A stretch of 17,558 nt of DNA. Source: G963674505 sp964575975 (GTDB lineage: Bacteria; Desulfobacterota; Desulfobacteria; Desulfobacterales; SKZT01). A program made the position numbers and the translations under genes. How positions within the stretch are numbered: the stretch's first letter is position 1; every line of letters begins with the position of its first letter. Positions 1 through 5,317 of this stretch are shown piece after piece. The notes below the pieces were generated by a model. The model was not told the origin of the DNA, did no database searches, and saw only the letters and a list, made by a program, of their open reading frames with translations. The DNA is taken from NCBI GenBank assembly GCA_964575975.1, contig CAZNTU010000111.1, positions 1-17,558 of the forward strand, given 5' to 3'.

Positions 1-112
1 AGACAGTTGGGTTCCCGTCGGGCGGGTTTCGTGGCAAGGATGACCATAAATTACTACAGCTGATTGATTTAGACTTGGCGCGGCGAAAGACGGATATGTC
101 TTCCTCCATTGC

Positions 113-165
113 GGCGCGAGTCGCGCCGATGGTCGTCAGCGCCGCCTTCCGGAGCGGCGTTGACG
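113..165. repeat. REP-like GC-rich double hairpin, copy 1
   Basis: Two adjacent inverted repeats lie just downstream of the ModE-like gene. The first is GGCGCGA-g-TCGCGCC (113-127). The second has arms CGTCAGCGCCGC (134-145) and GCGGCGTTGACG (154-165), which pair at 11 of 12 positions plus one G-T wobble, around an 8-nt loop. No T-run follows on either strand, so a simple intrinsic terminator is not indicated. The 40 bases at 120-159 match 7418-7457 at 33 positions in identical register, which makes this a member of a dispersed repeat family. The remaining bases 1-112 show no gene that I can support. Confidence 0.7.
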
Positions 166-177
166 GTTCAGGTCGAT

Positions 178-573
178 TCAGGGGGATGCGTCGTCCCGGC
201 CTTGATTCTGGTCAAGATCGACAGTGAAAAGGTCGGCGAAAAAAATATCGGCCTCTTTTTCCACGAGGGTCTGCAAGTAATTGAATTTTTTGACCAACGC
301 CTTCGCGAACGGGGTCAATTCGGAACCGCCGCCCGAAGAGCCGCCTACTTGGCGGGTAAGAAGCGGTTTTCCCAAACGGTCCTCGGTGGCCTTGATCTTT
401 CCCCAGGCCGCGCGGTAGCTCATGTTCAAGGATTTGGCCGCTGCCAGGATCGATCCGTGCTCCTCGATGGCGCCCAAAATTTTCAGGCGCCCCAAGCCGA
501 ATACCATGGAGCCTTTTTCGTCCTCGATCCAAACCTTGGATTTTATAGACAACTTCTTCGATCTACGAGGCAT
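178..573 (-). CDS. ModE-like winged helix-turn-helix regulator, DNA-binding domain only
   Basis: A 131-residue protein matching the N-terminal LysR-type DNA-binding domain of ModE. The helix-turn-helix lies around residues 38-70 (GSILAAAKSLNMSYRAAW), followed by the conserved wing and the GSELTPFA segment near 84-91. Full-length ModE has two C-terminal TOBE/Mop oxyanion-binding domains (about 260 residues in all). These are absent here, so the protein either senses through a partner or another ligand mode, or only reads DNA. I chose ATG 573 because GCAAGG lies 7 nt upstream; the alternative is a TTG two codons earlier. It is divergent from the aminotransferase and lies 1.7 kb from the tupABC genes, so control of tungstate or molybdate uptake is the natural inference. 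ModE-family single-domain regulators of tungstate transport are known in sulfate reducers, but orthology cannot be shown here. Confidence 0.85.
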   Translation of the reverse strand: MPRRSKKLSIKSKVWIEDEKGSMVFGLGRLKILGAIEEHGSILAAAKSLNMSYRAAWGKIKATEDRLGKPLLTRQVGGSSGGGSELTPFAKALVKKFNYLQTLVEKEADIFFADLFTVDLDQNQGRDDASP

Positions 574-589
574 TTTCAAACCTTGCTTT

Positions 590-603
590 CTATGTTAATA
601 TCG
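590..603. promoter_or_regulatory. Candidate autoregulatory operator upstream of the ModE-like gene
   Basis: The 14-mer CTATGTTAATATCG is an imperfect palindrome (10 of 14 positions symmetric) located 17-30 nt upstream of the regulator start, where the -10 element would be expected. The half-word CGATAT followed by AA at +1 or +2 recurs at 2193-2198 in the tupA leader. This is suggestive only; no ModE consensus (paired TATAT half-sites) is evident. Confidence 0.22.
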
Positions 604-796
604 ACTGGTCCGGCCGAGCATGGAACCGTCCGGATATTCGACTCGCACGGCGTCTTTTGCGCTCTCGCCATGCCCAAAAAAGCACAACAGCCTGTTCCTG
701 TCAAGACAGGCCGCTTTCCGCCTTGTTTTTTTTCGAGCTTATTCTTTGCAAGGACGTCCGAAAATCCGCATGGCGACCCGTTCGATTTCCATCCTG
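604..796. other. Intergenic region between divergent genes
   Basis: No convincing gene. It contains a short hairpin CCTGTC-aa-GACAGG (697-710), followed 14 bases later by an 8-base T-run (725-732). The stem and the T-run are too far apart for a standard terminator, and no plus-strand gene ends upstream. Confidence 0.5.
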
Positions 797-825
797 TTGA
801 CAAAAGCAAACGATTTCCCTAATTT
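797..825 (+). promoter_or_regulatory. Sigma-70 promoter of the aminotransferase gene
   Basis: TTGACA (797-802), a 17-nt spacer and TAATTT (820-825). This places the transcript start near 832, about 50 nt ahead of the ATG at 885. Confidence 0.7.
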
Positions 826-884
826 TCCGACTTGACGGAAAAAACGAGTTGAACCCGCTTTCGAACTTGACAAGGAGCCCGCAA

Positions 885-1967
885 ATGAAGACATATCCCA
901 TCCCAATGGTCCCCGGTCCGGTAAGCGTCCCGGAAAAGGTCAGGAAAGTCTATGAAACCGACTATGGTTCCGCGGATCTCGAATCGGATTTTTTCGATCT
1001 TTACGCCAGGACCGAGAAGAACCTGCAGGAGATCATGGGGACCGAAAACCCGGTCGTGATCCAGTCGGGCGAGGCAATGCTCGCCCTTTGGGGCGCGCTG
1101 AAAAGTTGTCTGGAACGCGGAGACCGGGTTTTGGCGATCGGCACGGGGGTGTTCGGCCGGGGCATAGGGCGGATGGCGGCGTCTGTCGGAGCGGAGGTCA
1201 AGGCGATCGACCTGCCGGACAACAAGACGATCGGCGACGTGGTCGAAATAGAGAAGGCCGTGGACCGGTTCAAACCGAAAATGATCACGGCGGTTCACTG
1301 CGAAACGCCTTCCGGAACGCTCAATCCTCTGGCTGCGGTAGGCCGAATCAAACACGAGCGCAAAGTCCCCCTTTTTTACGTCGATGCGGTGTCCAGCGTG
1401 GGAGGCGCTCCCGTGCTGGCCGACAAACACCACATCGACCTCTGTCTGGGCGGCTCGCAAAAGTGCCTTTCCGCGCCTCCCAGCGCCTGCTTCCTCTCGG
1501 TTGGCGAAGCGGCCTGGGAAACGATCGGACAGGTCGGATACGTCGGCTACGACGCGTTGCAACCCTTTCGAAAGGCGCGGGAGAAAAGATTTTTTCCGTA
1601 CACGCCCGACTGGTATTCGGTCGCCGCCTTGAACGCCGCCGCCGAGCTTATCCTGGAGGAAGGCCTTTTAAATTGTTTCGACCGCCATCGGCATGTGGCA
1701 GCGCATTGCCGCCAAAAGCTGATCGAAACGGGCCTGACTCTGTTTCCGACCTTCGATTCGGCCCATTCGCCCACCGTCACCGCGGTCAACGTCCCTTCCG
1801 GCGTCTCGTGGCCGGAGTTGGACGCTCGCTTCAGAGAAAGAGGCCTCGTGGTCGGAGGCAGCTTGGGTCCCATGGAGGGCAAGGTTTTCAGGCTGGGCCA
1901 CATGGGTTCCCAGGCTAAGATGGACCTGGTCGGAAAAGCTCTGGCCGTTATCGGAGAGGCCGTTTGA
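885..1967 (+). CDS. Class V PLP-dependent aminotransferase (alanine-glyoxylate / serine-pyruvate type)
   Basis: A 360-residue fold-type I aminotransferase of the family that includes alanine-glyoxylate and serine-pyruvate transaminases. The PLP Schiff-base lysine is K193 in GGSQKCLSAPPS. The cofactor-ring aspartate is D167 in YVDAVSS, and HCETPSG (138-144) is the usual strand before it. The N-terminal MVPGPVSVPEKV (8-19) is the family start motif. I start at ATG 885 because AAGGAG (872-877) precedes it by 7 nt; a TTG at 849 would add 12 residues without homology. The segment QSGEAMLALW (60-69) replaces the more common SGxGxxAxEA, so the exact substrate is uncertain. It has its own promoter and sits between a ModE-like regulator and tupABC. 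No direct role in tungstate use is known for the family, so that link may be only positional. Confidence 0.9.
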   Translation: MKTYPIPMVPGPVSVPEKVRKVYETDYGSADLESDFFDLYARTEKNLQEIMGTENPVVIQSGEAMLALWGALKSCLERGDRVLAIGTGVFGRGIGRMAASVGAEVKAIDLPDNKTIGDVVEIEKAVDRFKPKMITAVHCETPSGTLNPLAAVGRIKHERKVPLFYVDAVSSVGGAPVLADKHHIDLCLGGSQKCLSAPPSACFLSVGEAAWETIGQVGYVGYDALQPFRKAREKRFFPYTPDWYSVAALNAAAELILEEGLLNCFDRHRHVAAHCRQKLIETGLTLFPTFDSAHSPTVTAVNVPSGVSWPELDARFRERGLVVGGSLGPMEGKVFRLGHMGSQAKMDLVGKALAVIGEAV

Positions 1968-2137
1968 TTTTTCTCGGGGGGCGGACGCTTGGATGGTTGA
2001 AACCCGAGCCGTCTGACAGACTTGTCCGACCTGTCCGACCATAGTCAGTTCGCGCTGTCCCCTCCGCGTACCCTTCCGCGTAATAATAAGTCTGTGAAAG
2101 TTCCTACGTCCATTTCCGCCGTAAAAATCGGAAACCA
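1968..2137. other. Intergenic spacer with short tandem repeats
   Basis: No gene seen. CTCGGG (1973-1978) can pair with CCCGAG (2003-2008) around a 24-nt loop, but no T-run follows. TGTCCGACC is repeated in tandem at 2023-2031 and 2032-2040, and CCGCGTA occurs twice soon after. The sequence looks like degenerate spacer. Confidence 0.45.
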
Positions 2138-2166
2138 TTGACATTATCCGATGACAAACGTATCAT
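2138..2166 (+). promoter_or_regulatory. Strong sigma-70 promoter of the tup operon
   Basis: TTGACA (2138-2143), exactly 17 nt, then TATCAT (2161-2166). The 5' leader would be about 85 nt and includes an AAACG-T-CGTTT palindrome (2200-2210) and CTTAAA-ac-TTTAAG (2231-2244), which abuts the AGGAGG ribosome site (2245-2250). Either palindrome could be an operator or modulate translation. Confidence 0.75.
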
Positions 2167-2259
2167 TTTATCCTGAATCAGCTCTGCGAATCCGATATGA
2201 AACGTCGTTTTTTGTTTCCACCATACGGATCTTAAAACTTTAAGAGGAGGGATTTATCC

Positions 2260-3096
2260 ATGAGATCGTTCAAGACGGTTTGTTCAGTATTGGCGGTGGC
2301 GATCGTTTGTCTTTCGTTTTCCGGAATTTCCGCCCTTGCGGAGGAAAAGCCATTGATGATGGCCACCACGACGAGTACCGACAACACGGGGTTGCTCGAT
2401 TACCTGATTCCGCTTTTTACCAGGGATACCGGTATCGAACTCAAGTGGACCTCGACGGGAACGGGCAAGGCGCTCGAGCTGGGCAAGAGCTGCGACGTGG
2501 ACGTTCTCCTGGTTCACGCGCCCGAAGCCGAACAAAAATACGTGGAGGAGGGATTCGGAAAGAACCGCACGGAGATCATGTACAACGATTTCGTGATAAT
2601 CGGACCCGAATCTGACCCTGCCGGAATCAAGGGTAAAAGCGTAACCGAAACCTTGTCGGCGATCAAGGAAAAGAAGGCGGTGTTCGCAAGCCGAGGAGAC
2701 GATTCCGGTACCCACAAGCTGGAAATCTCCTTGTGGAAAGGCGCCGGCATGGAAGTTCCCGACGCCGAAGCCTGGTACGCGCAGACCGGCCAGGGAATGC
2801 TCGCCACCATAAACGTGGCGGCGGAGCGCGGCGGCTACACCCTGACCGACCGGGGCACCTACATCAAATACGAGGACACCATGAAAGGCAATCCTCCGTT
2901 GAAAATCCTGGTCGAGAACGACCAGATCCTTCTCAACCAGTACAGCGTTATCGCCGTCAATCCGGAAAAATGTCCCGACGTTCAATATGAAAAGGCCATG
3001 AAGTTCGCCGAATGGATGGCAAGCGAAAGAGGCCAGCAACTGATCGGCGATTTCGAACTTCTGAACAAGCCCTTGTTCAAGGCCAACGCGAAATAG
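2260..3096 (+). CDS. tupA: Tungstate ABC transporter, periplasmic substrate-binding protein
   Basis: A 278-residue secreted binding protein. Residues 1-27 form a signal peptide (basic start, hydrophobic core, ALA-E cleavage site). The mature protein opens with the TupA/WtpA-type signature TTTSTDNTGLLDYL (36-49), then STGTGKAL (65-72) and SRGDDSGTH (144-152). The Thr/Ser/Arg-rich loops of this family coordinate the tetrahedral oxyanion. AGGAGG precedes the ATG by 9 nt. It delivers tungstate, and possibly molybdate or with lower likelihood another oxyanion, to TupB/TupC. The permease and ATPase genes follow directly and a ModE-like regulator gene lies upstream. Tungsten enters the pterin cofactor of enzymes such as W-dependent formate dehydrogenases and aldehyde oxidoreductases; none of these is encoded in the window. 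Confidence 0.93.
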   Translation: MRSFKTVCSVLAVAIVCLSFSGISALAEEKPLMMATTTSTDNTGLLDYLIPLFTRDTGIELKWTSTGTGKALELGKSCDVDVLLVHAPEAEQKYVEEGFGKNRTEIMYNDFVIIGPESDPAGIKGKSVTETLSAIKEKKAVFASRGDDSGTHKLEISLWKGAGMEVPDAEAWYAQTGQGMLATINVAAERGGYTLTDRGTYIKYEDTMKGNPPLKILVENDQILLNQYSVIAVNPEKCPDVQYEKAMKFAEWMASERGQQLIGDFELLNKPLFKANAK

Positions 3097-3123
3097 CCTT
3101 TCATATGAACATATAGAAAAAGA

Positions 3124-3161
3124 TCGGGCGCGTTTTTCGAAATTGAAAAAGACGCGCCCGA
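3124..3161 (+). promoter_or_regulatory. tupA-tupB intercistronic stem-loop
   Basis: TCGGGCGCGT (3124-3133) pairs perfectly over 10 bp with ACGCGCCCGA (3152-3161). An inner TTTTC/GAAAA helix (3134-3138 with 3145-3149) closes a 6-nt loop, leaving a 2-nt bulge. No U-run follows, so it is probably an mRNA-stabilising or processing element that keeps binding-protein mRNA above permease mRNA. A leaky terminator is the alternative. Confidence 0.75.
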
Positions 3162-3177
3162 CGAGTCTGTATGCGCG

Positions 3178-3867
3178 ATGGATTTCATACTGGATGGAAT
3201 TGGAAAAGCGTTTCTGCTTCTGCTGGATTACGATCCGGAGACCTATTCGGCCGTGTTCGCCACGGTCACGGTCACGAGCTATTCCATGACCGCCAGCCTG
3301 CTGATGGGAATCCCGCTCGGACTGGCCTTGGGATACAAGGATTTTCCCGGAAAAAAACACGTGCGAACGGTGGTCGATACATTGCTGGCGCTCCCCACGG
3401 TTTTTATCGGGCTGATGGTTTACGCGATGCTGTCCTACAGAGGCCCCCTCGGCGAAATGGGTCTGCTGTTCACCCTTCCGGGAATCGCGGTCGGACAAAC
3501 GATCTTGGCTCTTCCCGTCGTCGTCGCGCTGACCGCGACGGCCATCGAGAGCATGGACGACGAACTTCGCGTCACCGTCATGTCCCTTGGCGCCAACAGA
3601 CGACAACTTTTCGCCACCTGTCTTTGGGAAACCCGGTTCGCCATTCTTGCCGGCGCCATGACCGCCTATGGCAAGGTTTTGACCGAAGTCGGAATTTCAA
3701 TGATGGTCGGCGGGAACATCAAGTGGCAGTCCAGGACGATCACCACGGCGATCGCCCTCGAAACGAACAAGGGGCAGTTCGCCATGGGGATCGCGCTTGG
3801 CCTGGTCCTCCTTTTGATCGCGTTCGTCGTGAATGTCAGCCTGAGTTTTCTCCGGGCCCGGAGATAG
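3178..3867 (+). CDS. tupB: Tungstate ABC transporter, permease subunit
   Basis: A 229-residue inner-membrane protein of the binding-protein-dependent permease fold, matching the usual TupB size. About five hydrophobic segments are visible (about 22-52, 64-85, 98-123, 152-178 and 202-225). The cytoplasmic EAA-type coupling loop is MDDELRVTVMSLGANRRQLF (126-145). It forms the transmembrane channel for tungstate with TupA outside and TupC inside. The ATG at 3178 follows tupA by 81 bp and has only a poor ribosome site (GACGAG), consistent with lower expression than tupA. The strong stem-loop sits directly upstream. The stop codon lies 6 bp before tupC. Confidence 0.92.
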   Translation: MDFILDGIGKAFLLLLDYDPETYSAVFATVTVTSYSMTASLLMGIPLGLALGYKDFPGKKHVRTVVDTLLALPTVFIGLMVYAMLSYRGPLGEMGLLFTLPGIAVGQTILALPVVVALTATAIESMDDELRVTVMSLGANRRQLFATCLWETRFAILAGAMTAYGKVLTEVGISMMVGGNIKWQSRTITTAIALETNKGQFAMGIALGLVLLLIAFVVNVSLSFLRARR

Positions 3868-3873
3868 ACGGCA

Positions 3874-4902
3874 ATGGAAATGTCCGAGAATATCTACACG
3901 CTTGAAGACGTCTATTTCGGTTACGGCGGAAAAAACGCGCTGTCCATCGGAAACCTGAGCATAAAACGCTCCTCCATCGTCGGACTGACGGGACCGAACG
4001 GAAGCGGCAAAAGCACGCTGCTCAAGCTTTTAGCCTTTATCGAAAAACCCTCGGGAGGACGTCTCCTGTTCAACGGCAAGCCCGAGACTCCTTTTTCCGA
4101 CTCGGTCCGTTTCCAAGTTACCCTGCTGAACCAGGACCCGTACCTGATGAAACGCTCCGTTTTCGACAACATCGCTTACGGCTTGAAGCTCCGAGGGGGG
4201 AAAAAAAAGATCGAAGAACGCGTGCGGGATGCGTTGGCCATAGTGGGACTCGCCCCCGACTTCGCGAAAAGGTTCTGGAAAGAGCTGTCGGGAGGGGAAA
4301 CCCAGCGGGTCGCCCTGGCCGCCAGACTTGCGCTCGAACCCAAGGTTCTCCTTTTGGACGAACCCACCGCAAGCGTCGACGCCCTCAGCGGACAGTTCAT
4401 CAAAGAGGCCTCCCTGAACGCGAGGAACAACTGGGGAACCACCCTTGTGATCGCCAGCCACGACCTTCAGTGGCTTCGGGGAATTTGCGACGAAACCCTG
4501 CATTTGTACAACGGAAAGATTTTCGGAACCGGACTGGAAACATTGTTGTTCGGGCCTTGGCGACCTGTTTCGGAAACCGCCTGGGGAAAAAGCCTCGGAA
4601 ACGGCGCACTCGTCGTGGTAACGCCTCCGCCCTCCCCCGAGGCCGCGGGAATCCTGGTGCGCCAGGAAATTTATCCGACCGGTTCCAGAGAAGAGAAAGC
4701 CTTCGACAACCGCGTCAACGGAGTCGTATCCCGTCTGGTTTTCCAGCAGAGCACGGAGGATATCGTCGCGACCGTAGTGGCGGGCAACGAGCTTTTCACC
4801 TTGAAGATTTCCAGGGAGAAGATATCGGACTTCGGACTCTACCCGGGAAAGGAAGTGGTCGTCGCCTTCGATTCCCGCGACGTGGAATGGATCGATTCCT
4901 AA
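3874..4902 (+). CDS. tupC: Tungstate ABC transporter, ATP-binding subunit with C-terminal TOBE-like domain
   Basis: A 342-residue ABC ATPase. Walker A is GPNGSGKST (40-48), the Q-loop is Q87 in LLNQDP, the signature is LSGGETQ (138-144), Walker B is VLLLDEPT (158-165), and the switch histidine is H196 in ASHD. Residues 276-342 (VNGVVSRLVFQQS through VVVAFDSRDVEWI) have the pattern of a TOBE/Mop oxyanion-binding domain, as in ModC. A plain TupC is about 200-240 residues, so the extension may give transport feedback by bound oxyanion. It is translationally linked to tupB (6-bp gap). A G6A8 homopolymer at 4195-4208 lies within the gene, encoding GGKKK at 108-112; the frame is intact as sequenced. 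ModC is the alternative name, but the TupA and TupB partners favour TupC. Confidence 0.9.
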   Translation: MEMSENIYTLEDVYFGYGGKNALSIGNLSIKRSSIVGLTGPNGSGKSTLLKLLAFIEKPSGGRLLFNGKPETPFSDSVRFQVTLLNQDPYLMKRSVFDNIAYGLKLRGGKKKIEERVRDALAIVGLAPDFAKRFWKELSGGETQRVALAARLALEPKVLLLDEPTASVDALSGQFIKEASLNARNNWGTTLVIASHDLQWLRGICDETLHLYNGKIFGTGLETLLFGPWRPVSETAWGKSLGNGALVVVTPPPSPEAAGILVRQEIYPTGSREEKAFDNRVNGVVSRLVFQQSTEDIVATVVAGNELFTLKISREKISDFGLYPGKEVVVAFDSRDVEWIDS

Positions 4903-4955
4903 GGGGCCGCAGACGCCGTCTTCGGGAATTCTCCGCCTTTCCGAAAAAAAATGTA

Positions 4956-4982
4956 TTGACCTTTCCCTACGTATCATATAGG
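4956..4982 (+). promoter_or_regulatory. Probable promoter of the riboswitch-receptor transcript
   Basis: TTGACC (4956-4961) is followed by AT-rich CATATAGGAAAA. TATAGG at 4977-4982 (15-nt spacer) or TAGGAA at 4979-4984 (17-nt) could serve as -10. Transcription would begin near 4990, just before the first riboswitch helix. The spacing is imperfect, hence moderate confidence. No terminator for tupC is visible between 4903 and here. Confidence 0.45.
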
Positions 4983-4993
4983 AAAAATTCATT

Positions 4994-5152
4994 GTTCGGA
5001 TGCTCGTGAGAGCTTAATAGGGAATCCCGTTGGAATCGGGAACGAGCCCGTCGCTGTGATCGGGGACGAAAGCCGCATCCAGGCCACTGTCGAAATTCGA
5101 CGGGAAGGCGCGGCCGGTAGAGCGAACCGAAAGTCAGAAGACCTGTCCGGAC
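4994..5152 (+). promoter_or_regulatory. Cobalamin (B12) riboswitch
   Basis: Shows the conserved blocks of the cobalamin aptamer in order: GCTTAATAGGGAA (5012-5024), a paired CCCG..CGGG arm (5026-5029 with 5037-5040), GCCACTGT (5083-5090), CGGGAAGG (5101-5108), and the B12 box AAGTCAGAAGACCTG (5131-5145). The closing P1 helix is visible: GTTCGGA (4994-5000) pairs with TCCGGAC (5146-5152) with one G-U pair. It senses adenosylcobalamin or a related corrinoid and should switch off the downstream receptor gene when cofactor is plentiful. The intrinsic terminator at 5211-5246 is the evident expression platform, so control is probably transcriptional. Confidence 0.93.
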
Positions 5153-5210
5153 GATTCGCCATGTTGTCGAGGCAAAAAAGCAGGCGCAGAGATCTCGCGG
5201 TAAAAAAGGG

Positions 5211-5246
5211 AAACCCCGGATCACGACCAAGGTCCGGGGTTTTTTT
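5211..5246 (+). terminator. Riboswitch-linked intrinsic terminator (attenuator)
   Basis: A perfect 10-bp stem, AAACCCCGGA (5211-5220) with TCCGGGGTTT (5233-5242), has a 12-nt loop and runs into a seven-T tract (5240-5246). It lies between the aptamer and the receptor start codon, so it should end transcripts when the riboswitch is ligand-bound. Confidence 0.88.
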
Positions 5247-5272
5247 ATGCCCCGGAAAACAAACAGTCGGTT

Positions 5273-5290
5273 CGGTTTCGTTCGAAACCG
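5273..5290 (+). other. Small hairpin in the receptor 5' leader
   Basis: CGGTTTCG-tt-CGAAACCG is an exact 8-bp inverted repeat, forming at least a 7-bp stem with a GTTC loop. It ends 14 nt before the GGAGGG ribosome site (5305-5310). It may insulate or modulate translation after terminator read-through; the function is inferred. Confidence 0.4.
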
Positions 5291-5317
5291 TCATCGCCAA
5301 TTCCGGAGGGCAGCATC

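Noticed and set aside
697..732. Intrinsic terminator at CCTGTC-aa-GACAGG followed by a T-run
   Set aside because: The stem and T-run are 14 nt apart, and no plus-strand gene ends upstream.
576..809. 77-codon minus-strand frame upstream of the ModE-like gene
   Set aside because: No recognisable motif and no clear ribosome site, Cys/Pro/Gly-rich random composition, and it covers the divergent promoter region.
2284..3606. Long minus-strand frame opposite tupA/tupB, and similar long antisense frames opposite the receptor and helicase
   Set aside because: Shadows produced by GC-biased codon use of the recognised genes; no motifs.
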